A DNA stretch of 64,000 nucleotides from Candidatus Methylacidithermus pantelleriae. GTDB taxonomy: Bacteria; Verrucomicrobiota; Verrucomicrobiia; Methylacidiphilales; Methylacidiphilaceae. The translations under genes were made by a program, and so were the position numbers. The stretch is from contig NZ_CAJNOB010000023.1 of the NCBI RefSeq assembly GCF_905250085.1, positions 88,404 to 152,403 of the forward strand, read 5' to 3'. The notes beneath the pieces are model-generated. The model was given only the letters and a program-made list of their open reading frames with translations, was not told where the DNA came from and searched no databases. The first letter of the stretch is position 1. Every line of letters begins with the position of its first letter. Positions 19,801 to 27,863 of this stretch are shown here, one piece after another.

Positions 19801-20563
19801 AGTCCGTGCAGGACAAGGGAAACATTTTTGCCGGGAAATAGGCCACCGACTAGGGAGGGTACTTTGCTTGGGGAGCTATCCGAACGCAAAGCCGCGGTCT
19901 CCGTGGGATACGCAGGGTGAAATCTAGGGACAAGAAGCCTCCCGTGGCTCGGATGGTGGCGCGGGCTTGCGGGTGCTGGCGAGACAAAAGGGGAATAAGG
20001 GGCTAAACGGAGTCGCGGAGGTGGGAGGCAATCTATAAAGGGATGCGACAAGGATTTACTCTAGGGAGTGCACGGACGGCAGAATGACAGAGAGTTGTAC
20101 GCCGTTTGGGCTTGCCCATTGGGGGATGTAGCGTAGGAAAGCACTAGATTGCTAGAAGAGCTAGGGTGCCGCCGGGGTTGTGCCGTTTCTTCTTAGAATA
20201 ACGGCGGGCGTGGCAGAAAGGGACCGGAACCGTGAAACGCTCCCGCAGAGAATGGAAGCGCTTCGTTTGGCAAGTGGTCTTGGAGAAACGCCAATAGCGT
20301 GCAGAGGCTAAAACCAGGTCTTTTCGCCGGCAACGGGAGGATACCGCGAGTGAGCGCGTGTGTGTTTGGCAGCGGAAAAAAAAGCGGCGCAGCAAAAGAA
20401 AAGTCTTGCCCAGCGTGAAGGAAAGAACTCTCCCCAAAAGGTCTTGGAGTGATAGTGCAAATAGAGGCTATCGTCGTATTTTGTCGCTACGCAGGTTGCC
20501 ACCCATCGTTAAGGGCCACCTTTTGGGAGCGTCTCAAACAAAGGAGTAAAACGAGCTTTGTCA
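19801..20563. other. Gene-free region upstream of rplM
   Basis: About 760 bases with no supported gene on either strand and no recognised structured RNA. Runs of short AG-rich sequence resemble other relaxed intergenic DNA here. It may include older remnants, but none could be assigned. Confidence 0.5.
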
Positions 20564-20592
20564 TTGACCCAAAGGGCAACGCATTTTATACT
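20564..20592 (+). promoter_or_regulatory. Sigma-70-type promoter of rplM-rpsI
   Basis: TTGACC at 20564-20569, a 17-base spacer, then TATACT at 20587-20592. Transcription would start near 20599, leaving only about 10 bases before the rplM ATG at 20609. It also excludes the longer open frame from 20558 as the start. Confidence 0.7.
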
Positions 20593-20608
20593 GGAAAGAT
20601 CGTCGCGG

Positions 20609-21040
20609 ATGAAGACACCGTTCCTTAAACCGTCCGAGGTGCAGAGGCAATGGTACCTCATTGATGCGGCTGACCGCGTGGTGGGCAGGGTCGCGGCTCG
20701 GGCGGCTGTACTTTTACGAGGGAAGCACAAATCCTGCTTTACCCCGCACGTTGACTGTGGGGACCACGTGGTGATCATTAACGCAGAGAAGGCTCGTTTT
20801 ACGGGGCGCAAGGAAGAAAAGAAGATTTACACGCGTTATTCTGGCTATATCGGAGGCCAGAAAGTGATGACTGCGCGAGAGCTTCGGGTTCGGAAACCGG
20901 AGGCATTAATCGAGCACGCCGTGTGGGGAATGATCCCCCACAACCGGCTTGGCCGGAAAATGAGAAAGAAACTTCATATCTACGCGGGGCCTGTCCACCC
21001 CCATACGGCGGCGCGCCCCGTCCCGGTGGAAATAACCTAA
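20609..21040 (+). CDS. rplM: 50S ribosomal protein L13
   Basis: 143 aa, the normal L13 length. L13 is an early-assembly protein of the large subunit. Motifs are WYLIDAADRVVGRVAARAA, LLRGKHK, CGDHVVIINAEK, the family signature around YTRYSGYIGG, and AVWGMIPHNRLGRKM. The start at 20609 (MKTPFLKPSEV) is chosen because a promoter overlaps the upstream 17 codons of the open frame. It forms the conserved pair with rpsI, 28 bases downstream. Confidence 0.96.
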   Translation: MKTPFLKPSEVQRQWYLIDAADRVVGRVAARAAVLLRGKHKSCFTPHVDCGDHVVIINAEKARFTGRKEEKKIYTRYSGYIGGQKVMTARELRVRKPEALIEHAVWGMIPHNRLGRKMRKKLHIYAGPVHPHTAARPVPVEIT

Positions 21041-21068
21041 AGAGTCTACGCGATACGTTTTTAGGCCG

Positions 21069-21476
21069 ATGAGCGAAGTTGGTCCAGCGGTGACCCCAGT
21101 GGTGGCTACGGGTCGGAGGAAAACGGCAACAGCCGTCGTGAAACTTACGCCGGGAAGCGGAAATCTGGTCGTAAACGGGCGCGAGCTTTCAGAGTATTTT
21201 CCGGTTGTTTCTTGGCGCGCCCATGCCGTCGCGCCGCTGGAAGCAGTGGATGCGCTTCGTAGTTTCGACGTCGTGGCCACGATTCGAGGAGGGGGGCTAT
21301 CGGGACAAGCGGGTGCTTTTCGCCATGCGGTGGCTCGAGCCCTCATCCACTACAACCCCCAGTGGCGCAGCGCGCTCAAACCCTTGGGATTTCTCACGAG
21401 AGATCCCCGAATGAAGGAAAGGAAAAAGTCGGGGCAGCCGGGGGCTCGGAAGCGATTCCAGTTTTCCAAGCGATAG
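21069..21476 (+). CDS. rpsI: 30S ribosomal protein S9
   Basis: 135 aa. S9 lies in the 30S head, and its basic C-terminal tail reaches the P-site tRNA. It has ATGRRKTATAVVKL near the N-terminus, the GGGLSGQAGAFRHAVARAL segment, and the invariant ending FSKR. It follows rplM directly. A T-run after a short GC-rich stretch at ~21500 could end the transcript, but argC starts 90 bases later on the same strand, so read-through is possible. Confidence 0.96.
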   Translation: MSEVGPAVTPVVATGRRKTATAVVKLTPGSGNLVVNGRELSEYFPVVSWRAHAVAPLEAVDALRSFDVVATIRGGGLSGQAGAFRHAVARALIHYNPQWRSALKPLGFLTRDPRMKERKKSGQPGARKRFQFSKR

Positions 21477-21566
21477 GTTTTCCTCTGCAGGGAAGCGCTT
21501 TTTTTCTTCCGTATCCTGGCACTCGATTTCTTTTCTGACGGGGTCTTTTGGCTCCGCCGGAGGAAA

Positions 21567-22628
21567 ATGAGGAGACTACCGGTAGCCGTCGTTGGGGCAA
21601 CGGGGTACTCGGGCGAAGAGCTGGTTCGGCTTTTATCCCGACATCCGGAGGTGGAACTGACGGCGTTAGTTTCTCAGCAGCATGCCGGGAAGCGGTTCGG
21701 TGAAGTTCTCCCGTATCTACCGGAGGATCTAGCCTGCCGGAAACTCGAACACTTAACCCCCGAAGAGATTGCCAGCCGTGCCAAAGTGGTCTTTCTTGCG
21801 CTCCCTCCGGGCGTGTCCTCCCGTTGGGGGAGCGTTTTGCGTGGCTCTGGGTGTGTTGTGCTCGACTTGGGGCCGGATTTCCGGCTAAAGGATCCGGGGC
21901 TTTATCCGCGTTACTATGGGTGGGAGCATCCCTTTTCCGAGCTACTCGAGCAAGCGCTTTACGCCCTTCCGGAACTTCGACGCAAGTTGATTCCTTCGTT
22001 TGATCTTTTGGCTCTGCCCGGATGCTATCCGACGGGGGTTCTTTTGAGCCTGGTCCCGCTTGTAGAAAAGGATCTCGTTGTTCCAGGGAGTGTTGTCATC
22101 TTGGGTCTATCGGGGGTGTCGGGAGCCGGGAGAAAATTGGAGGCACGTCTTCTTTTCGGCGAGATGGTGGGGAATAGTTATGCCTACGGGTTCCCCCAAC
22201 ACCGGCACCTGGCCGAGATGGAAGAGGAACTCCAGCGCTGGGGATCCCGTGCAACGGGAGCGTTGACTTTCATCCCCCATCTGGTCCCTGTGCACCGAGG
22301 GATTCTCCTAACGATTGTTTTCCAATTGGATCGGCCAATCGGTAGGGAAGAGTGCCTGGAGATCTATCGACTGCGGTATGGAAAGGAGCCCTTTATCCGC
22401 ATCCGGGATGAAACCCCCGAGTCGGCTCCCCAGTTGAGGAGTGTAGTGGGAAGCAATCGAATCGAGCTGGCTCCGGGTGTGGATCCCCGCAGCGGGCGGG
22501 GTTGGGTGCTGGCAGCGTTGGATAACCTGGGAAAGGGAGCGGCTGGGCAAGCCGTGCAGGTGCTCAACCTTCGCTTTGGGTGGGAGGAGCGAACCGGACT
22601 TGATCCCTATCCTATTGCTTTCGCGTAG
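21567..22628 (+). CDS. argC: N-acetyl-gamma-glutamyl-phosphate reductase
   Basis: 353 aa. ArgC reduces N-acetylglutamyl-phosphate to the semialdehyde with NADPH. The N-terminus has VVGATGYSGEELVRLL. The catalytic Cys is in LALPGCYPTG (residues ~149-158), and HRHLAEMEEEL and FIPHLVPVHRGI complete the active site. GGAGG lies a few bases before the ATG at 21567. It heads an argC-argJ-argB-argD-argF run in pathway order, with gaps from a 4-base overlap to 190 bases. Confidence 0.95.
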   Translation: MRRLPVAVVGATGYSGEELVRLLSRHPEVELTALVSQQHAGKRFGEVLPYLPEDLACRKLEHLTPEEIASRAKVVFLALPPGVSSRWGSVLRGSGCVVLDLGPDFRLKDPGLYPRYYGWEHPFSELLEQALYALPELRRKLIPSFDLLALPGCYPTGVLLSLVPLVEKDLVVPGSVVILGLSGVSGAGRKLEARLLFGEMVGNSYAYGFPQHRHLAEMEEELQRWGSRATGALTFIPHLVPVHRGILLTIVFQLDRPIGREECLEIYRLRYGKEPFIRIRDETPESAPQLRSVVGSNRIELAPGVDPRSGRGWVLAALDNLGKGAAGQAVQVLNLRFGWEERTGLDPYPIAFA

Positions 22629-22660
22629 CTCGAATAGACCATGCACTCGGGCAAGCTCAA

Positions 22661-23932
22661 ATGGAGGTCTTCCGTGGAAAGCCTATGAGGGAGCAAGGGA
22701 GACGGCCGGTCCGGGACCAAGCAGGTGAGCAGCCCTGGGAAATCGTCCCTGGGGGAGGGGTCACGACCCCTTTGGGGTTTCATGCAGCCGGTGTGGCCTG
22801 CGGGATCAAAAGGAAGGGTCGGGACCTAGCACTGGTTACGTCGGTGGTCCCTGCGCGCGTGGCAGCTTTTTTCACTACCAACGAGGTTAAAGCGGCTCCG
22901 GTTCGTGTTTCCATGTGCCATGCCCGCAAGGGCATAGCCCGGGCGATTGTCATTAATTCGGGTAACGCCAATGCGTACACGGGGGTCGGGGGCATTCGGG
23001 ATGCCCTGGAAATGGCTCGTTTTACAGCGAAACTCCTCCGGTGCCGGCGTTCGGAGGTGCTTGTGTGTTCTACGGGACGCATTGGCCGGCGTCTTCCCAT
23101 GGAAAAGGTTTGCAAGGGGATCTGCCGGGCCTGGGGGCGGTTGAGCCCGGAGGGGGGAAAGGATGCGGCCCTTGCGATTTTGACCACCGACACACGGCCA
23201 AAGGAGGTTGCTCTTCGCTTTTCTTTGGGTCCTACAGAGGTAGTCATTGGGGCCATGGCGAAGGGTAGCGGGATCATTCATCCGAGGCTTGCCACAACCC
23301 TTTGCATTGTCACGACCAACGTGGCCATTGAGCCCCAAGCCCTTTACCAGTGCGCATGGAGTGGGGTGGCCCAATCCTTCAATCGAATTCTTGTGGACGG
23401 AGCGACCTCAACGAATGATACGTTGATCGTGCTCGCCAACGGCCTAGCTCGCAATTGGCCCTTGGGTCTGCGCGGGGAAGGAACGACGCTCTTTCAAGAG
23501 GCTTTACGAAGGGTCTTGCGAATGCTGGCAAGGAAAATTCTCGAAGACGAGGAAGGTATTACGCAGGTTGTCGAGATTGTGGTCCGGGGTGCGGGCAGCC
23601 AAAGGGAAGCGGAACTGGGCGCCCGTGCCGTGGCCCAATCCGTTTTGGTCAAATGCGCCTGGCACGCACGAGAACCAGGTTGGGGAAGAATCATGGATGC
23701 CTTGGGGTGTTCTGGGGCGCGCGTTCGAGAGGAGCTCGTGGACATTTTCTACAATGGCGTGCAAATGGTTCGTCAAGGAGAGCCTATCCTCGTTGCTCAG
23801 AGTCGCGTTCGTAAGATGCTATCCCTTCCACACTTGACGGTTGCGGTGGATCTTCATGTCGGAAAGGAAGAGTATAGCCTTTTAACCACTGACCTAACCG
23901 CAGAATATGTCCGGCGAAATGGCAGGGAATGA
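22661..23932 (+). CDS. argJ: Glutamate N-acetyltransferase / ornithine acetyltransferase
   Basis: Up to 423 aa. ArgJ moves acetyl from acetylornithine to glutamate, recycling the acetyl group; some forms also use acetyl-CoA. The protein is self-cleaved before a Thr: here KGSGIIHPRLATTL supplies the Ala-Thr site (usual form MATML). VVPARVAAFFTTN, INSGNANAYTG, CSTGRIGRRLPMEK and DGATSTNDT are typical. The ATG at 22685, preceded by GGAAAG, is an equally good start. With no argA or argE seen, the cyclic route is implied. Whether it is mono- or bifunctional cannot be told. Confidence 0.94.
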   Translation: MEVFRGKPMREQGRRPVRDQAGEQPWEIVPGGGVTTPLGFHAAGVACGIKRKGRDLALVTSVVPARVAAFFTTNEVKAAPVRVSMCHARKGIARAIVINSGNANAYTGVGGIRDALEMARFTAKLLRCRRSEVLVCSTGRIGRRLPMEKVCKGICRAWGRLSPEGGKDAALAILTTDTRPKEVALRFSLGPTEVVIGAMAKGSGIIHPRLATTLCIVTTNVAIEPQALYQCAWSGVAQSFNRILVDGATSTNDTLIVLANGLARNWPLGLRGEGTTLFQEALRRVLRMLARKILEDEEGITQVVEIVVRGAGSQREAELGARAVAQSVLVKCAWHAREPGWGRIMDALGCSGARVREELVDIFYNGVQMVRQGEPILVAQSRVRKMLSLPHLTVAVDLHVGKEEYSLLTTDLTAEYVRRNGRE

Positions 23933-24752
23933 CGCGGTATCTCGACCGGGTACCGTGGATGTGCTAGTGGTCAAATGGGGCGGATCGCTCCAGCAAGCGC
24001 CCCAGCCCTACCAGGAGGTTTGCGAGGTGGTGGCTCTAGGATGGGGCGTCACGTGTGTATGTGGAGGCGGACCTGCCATCAGCGAGTCCATGAGGGAACA
24101 GGGCCTGGAGGTCCGTTTCCATCAAGGACTTCGAGTCACCGACCTTGCCACGCTCGAAGTCGTTCGCAAGACGTTTTCCCAAAAGATTTTGCCTCAAACC
24201 TGTCGAAAACTTGCGGAGTTGGGTGGGAGAGCTGAGGCAATCCCCGGGGAAGAAATTTTTACTGCGGTCCGGCAAAGGTTATCGGACGAGTCGACGGGAG
24301 AAGAGCTGGAGCTAGGTTGGGTAGGGGAAATTATTACTGTGGATCCATCGCCGGTTTGGTCCCGGCTTAGCCGCAGGACGATCCCGGTGATCTCGCCACT
24401 GGCTCGCGGAAAAGAGGCCCAAGAATGCTATAACGTAAACGCGGATCTGGCGGCTGCCCATCTTGCCGCAGCCTTGCACGCGCAGGGTCTTATTTACCTC
24501 ACCGATGTTCCGGGGGTGCTCCGAAAACCGTCGGAGCCGGCTTCCTCAATCCCTTGGATCACCCAGGAGATGGTGGAAGACCTGCTCCGTTCAGGAGGGA
24601 TTAGCGGTGGGATGATCCCCAAACTCAAGGGTGGGTTGTTAGCTCTTTCCCGCGGGGTTCCGATCGTCTGGCTTTTGGATGGCCGAGTGCCTGGAGCCCT
24701 CCAGCAGGTTCTTTGGGAGGGTAAGGGCCCGGGAACGCGCGTGATTCCATGA
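23907..24752 (+). CDS. argB: Acetylglutamate kinase
   Basis: 281 aa (277 if it starts at the ATG at 23919). ArgB phosphorylates N-acetylglutamate and is usually the arginine-inhibited step in ArgJ organisms. VVKWGGSL is the phosphate-binding loop (Lys-x-Gly-Gly), CGGGPAISESM binds substrate, and YNVNADLAAAHLAAAL plus LIYLTDVPGVL form the ATP site. Its start overlaps the end of argJ and its end overlaps argD by 4 bases (ATGA), indicating translational coupling. Confidence 0.94.
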   Translation: MSGEMAGNDAVSRPGTVDVLVVKWGGSLQQAPQPYQEVCEVVALGWGVTCVCGGGPAISESMREQGLEVRFHQGLRVTDLATLEVVRKTFSQKILPQTCRKLAELGGRAEAIPGEEIFTAVRQRLSDESTGEELELGWVGEIITVDPSPVWSRLSRRTIPVISPLARGKEAQECYNVNADLAAAHLAAALHAQGLIYLTDVPGVLRKPSEPASSIPWITQEMVEDLLRSGGISGGMIPKLKGGLLALSRGVPIVWLLDGRVPGALQQVLWEGKGPGTRVIP

Positions 24753-25978
24753 ATACCTTTCCACATAACTCGGAGTTGTCTGAACTTGCGTCCGTGCGGG
24801 AAGGTTTTGAGAAGTACCTTATTCCCTGCTACCGAAGATTCCCCCTGGTGGCGGTTCGAGGTCAGGGGAGTTATCTTTGGGACGCCGAGGGAAAGAAGTA
24901 CTTAGATTTTGCTTCGGGGATTGCCGTAAACACGTTGGGGCATGCCTCTCCAATCGTCCGAAATACTTTGGAGGAGCAGGCTTCGCGGCTCGTTCATTGT
25001 TCCAATTTGTACTACCATCCCTGGGCTTTCGAGCTTGCCAAGTGGCTGGTCGAGCGGATCGGCCCGGGAAAGGTCTTTTTTTGCAATAGCGGCGCGGAGG
25101 CAAACGAATGCCTTTTTAAGCTGGCACGCCGTTATGGGAACGCTCAAGGAAAGTTTGAGATTATATGCGCTCGGAATTCGTTTCACGGACGTACACTGGC
25201 GTGTATTTCCGCGACGGGCCAGGAAAAGGTCCAAAAAGGGTTTGCTCCGCTCGTTCCTGGATTTGTTTTTGGGGAATTTAATGATCTGGCCTCTTTTGAA
25301 AAGCAGATCACAAAGAAAACGGCTGCCATTCTTGTGGAACCGATCCAAGGGGAAGGGGGTGTCCATCCTGCGGATACCGGCTTTTTACTTGGGCTTCGCA
25401 AGTTAGCTTGGGAAAAGGGAGCGCTGCTTTTCCTTGATGAAGTGCAGACGGGATGTTTTCGAACGGGAAGATTTTTAGGTTTTCAGCGCATTTTGGAAGA
25501 GAGGGACGGGGCCAAAGATTTTCTGCCCGACGGTATTTCTTTGGCTAAAGGGCTCGGAGGGGGCTTTCCGATGGGAGCGGTATGGATTCGCGAGCCCTAT
25601 GCCTCGTTGCTGGATCCTGGCAGTCATGCAAGTACATTCGGCGGAAATCCTTTGGCTTGTTCTATCGGGCTTGCTGTTTTGCGCGCCATTGAGAAAGAAA
25701 ACCTTGGCCTGCGGATGAGGAAGTTTGAACGACAGGTAAGGGAAGGGTTGAGAGAATGGATAGGTTCCAACCACAAGATTCGGGAGATCCGCGGAATTGG
25801 GGGACTTCTTGGTTTGGCCCTCCGTGCCAATGCCTGGGAAAGTGCAGAGAAGCTTCTTAAAGCGGGCCTTCTTACCGTGCCCGCGTCCCAAGATGTTCTC
25901 CGGTTGCTTCCGCCTCTGACGGTAACGGAAGAAGAGACGCAACAAGCCTTGGAAATCCTGGCCTCGATCCTGGTGTAG
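24749..25978 (+). CDS. argD: Acetylornithine aminotransferase
   Basis: 409 aa, class III PLP aminotransferase. It converts N-acetylglutamate semialdehyde to acetylornithine. YLDFASGIAVNTLGHASP, FCNSGAEANECLFKLARR, FHGRTLACISATGQ, EPIQGEGGVHPA, LFLDEVQTGCFRTG and the PLP Lys in ISLAKGLGGGFPMGA are all present. STFGGNPLACSIGLAVL follows. It could also serve as succinyldiaminopimelate aminotransferase, as in other bacteria. Operon position in arg supports argD. Confidence 0.95.
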   Translation: MNTFPHNSELSELASVREGFEKYLIPCYRRFPLVAVRGQGSYLWDAEGKKYLDFASGIAVNTLGHASPIVRNTLEEQASRLVHCSNLYYHPWAFELAKWLVERIGPGKVFFCNSGAEANECLFKLARRYGNAQGKFEIICARNSFHGRTLACISATGQEKVQKGFAPLVPGFVFGEFNDLASFEKQITKKTAAILVEPIQGEGGVHPADTGFLLGLRKLAWEKGALLFLDEVQTGCFRTGRFLGFQRILEERDGAKDFLPDGISLAKGLGGGFPMGAVWIREPYASLLDPGSHASTFGGNPLACSIGLAVLRAIEKENLGLRMRKFERQVREGLREWIGSNHKIREIRGIGGLLGLALRANAWESAEKLLKAGLLTVPASQDVLRLLPPLTVTEEETQQALEILASILV

Positions 25979-26167
25979 GGAGACAAGAGATCGTTCGCGC
26001 CTGTCTGGAACGTTTTCGTGCCGGGAAAGAGGGTCTGGATGGCTTCGGGGGGTTCCCAAAAAGGTGCAAACCCAAAACCGTTCGCGCTCGAAGGAAGCCA
26101 AGAAAGGAGAATCTTTAAGCGGATTTTCTTTGCGTCTTGCCCGCCTGAAAAGCAAAGCTAGTCGGTG

Positions 26168-27109
26168 ATGGGATCTTCTGGCACCGAGTCCGGGGTAAGA
26201 CATTTTCTTTCGATCGGGGATCTTCCCGTGGAGGAAGCCATTGAGCTTTTCCGGTGGGCACGGTTATTCAAACAGGCTCGTCCCCATCTTCCCCAGGGTC
26301 TTGGCTATACGCTGGCGCACACCACATGGGTTTTGCTTTTTTCCAAACCCTCAACCCGGACGCGCCTTTCGTTTGAGATTGCTATTCGGGAGCTTGGGGG
26401 AGAGAGCCTTTTTCTTCCGTTTACTGATCTCCAGCTAGCCCGCGGCGAATCGATGGCAGACACTGCTCGAGTTATGGGGAGGCTAGCGCATGGAGCCATT
26501 ATCCGAACCTATGCACAGGCGGAGATCGAAGAGTTTTCTCGCTGGGCATCCATTCCCACGGTCAATGCCTTGAGCGATGAGGAACACCCCTGTCAGGTAT
26601 TGTCGGACATTTTTAGTTTCGAAGAGAAACGAGGTTCGATTCAGGGAAAGCGGGTGGCCTTTCTTGGGGATGGGTCATGTAACGTGGCGCGATCCTGGGC
26701 AATAGCGGCTTCCCGGTTTGGATTTGATCTTATCATTGGTTCCCCGCACTGCTTTTGGTTCCCCAGTCCTTCCGAGCGCGTTTTCTGGACGGAGTCTCCG
26801 TGGGAAGCCGCTCAGGAGGCAGATCTTCTCTACACCGATGTCTGGGTTTCTATGGGAAAGGAGGGAGAAAAAGAGGCCCGCGAGGAGCTTCTTCGTCCTT
26901 ACCAGCTTCGTTCTGAACTGGTCAAGAAAGCTAAGCCAGACGTTTTGGTTTTCCATTGCTTGCCGGCGTACAAGGGAAAGGAAATCACCGCTGAGTTGTT
27001 TGAAGCCCGCGCCCAAGAGATCTTGGATCAAGCGGAGAACCGGCTCCACGTTCAAAAGGCTCTCCTTTCGTGGCTGGTGAAAAAACTCCCCAGCTCCCCG
27101 GGGGTCTAG
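26168..27109 (+). CDS. argF: Ornithine carbamoyltransferase
   Basis: 313 aa. It joins carbamoyl phosphate and ornithine to citrulline. The carbamoyl-phosphate motif is SKPSTRTRLSFEIA (residues ~56-69), with DEEHPCQVLSDIF and the ornithine-binding HCLPAYKGKEI near the C-terminus. FLGDGSCNVARSW fits the second domain. The ATG at 26168 is preferred over the GTG just before it. It lies 190 bases after argD. The final genes argG and argH are not in the window. Confidence 0.95.
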   Translation: MGSSGTESGVRHFLSIGDLPVEEAIELFRWARLFKQARPHLPQGLGYTLAHTTWVLLFSKPSTRTRLSFEIAIRELGGESLFLPFTDLQLARGESMADTARVMGRLAHGAIIRTYAQAEIEEFSRWASIPTVNALSDEEHPCQVLSDIFSFEEKRGSIQGKRVAFLGDGSCNVARSWAIAASRFGFDLIIGSPHCFWFPSPSERVFWTESPWEAAQEADLLYTDVWVSMGKEGEKEAREELLRPYQLRSELVKKAKPDVLVFHCLPAYKGKEITAELFEARAQEILDQAENRLHVQKALLSWLVKKLPSSPGV

Positions 27110-27125
27110 AGGATCTTTTCGTCTC

Positions 27126-27863
27126 TTACCCGGTGCAACTCAGGTAGCGCTGGAGGATATCCCGGGTGACGGGTCCTAGCGGGAGCGTTCGACCCAGAAG
27201 TTTCCCGACCGGTTGAATTCCAACCCAGCTATTCGTACAGAAAGCTTCCTCCGCTTTTTCTAGCTCTTGTAAGGGAAACTCCCCTTCGACGATCGCAAAC
27301 TGATAGAGAACCCACCGCCGGATTACGCCAGCTCGGCAGCCACACTGGACGGAAGGCGTATAGATCCGTCCGTCACAGACCCAGAAAAGATTGCTTCGGG
27401 CACCGGAAGCAACCCTGCCGTCCTCGTTCACGAGAATGGCTTCGTCTGCGGACACGCTTGCAAGAGCTTGGAGATGGGTCAGGTAGCTTAGCGTTTTATA
27501 GCGGGCGTCCCAGTTGGCCTTGCCTACCCGCTGGGGCGCCAGCTCAAGAGTCCACAGCCGCGGAGTCGGTGGAGTTTCTTTTTGAAAAAACTCCTCCGCA
27601 CCCCCATCCCAGACGATCCATCTCCAGCGGCCTGTCTGCCGCGGGAGGGTTTTGGCCAGGGAGCGAAAATCCAGTGGCACGTCCAAACCAAGAATTTGGG
27701 CTCCCGCACAGAGAGCTTCCCAGTGTTCTTCTAAAAAGAGAACTTTTCCCTCGTTCACTCGAAGCGTCTCAAAAAGACCATAACCGGGTCGGAACGGTAT
27801 TTTCCCCGGCAAACCTGTCATCCGAGGGGGCAGGGGAGTGGGCGGAAGAGATTTAGGGGGCAT
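27126..27863 (-). CDS. Class IV aminotransferase, probably 4-amino-4-deoxychorismate lyase
   Basis: About 245 aa, the length of PabC-like members of the fold-type IV PLP family (PabC, IlvE, D-amino-acid transaminase). GYGLFETLRVNEGKVLFLEEHW is the N-terminal signature region, RYKTLSYLTHLQAL carries the PLP Lys, ILVNEDGRVASGARSNLFWV the Glu/Asn motif, and CGCRAGVIRRWVL the phosphate-binding turn. The short length and compact N-terminus favour PabC over IlvE. The ATG at 27863 overlaps the end of the upstream dsbD-like gene by 11 bases, suggesting coupling; a start at 27821 is also possible. Confidence 0.8.
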   Translation of the reverse strand: MPPKSLPPTPLPPRMTGLPGKIPFRPGYGLFETLRVNEGKVLFLEEHWEALCAGAQILGLDVPLDFRSLAKTLPRQTGRWRWIVWDGGAEEFFQKETPPTPRLWTLELAPQRVGKANWDARYKTLSYLTHLQALASVSADEAILVNEDGRVASGARSNLFWVCDGRIYTPSVQCGCRAGVIRRWVLYQFAIVEGEFPLQELEKAEEAFCTNSWVGIQPVGKLLGRTLPLGPVTRDILQRYLSCTG

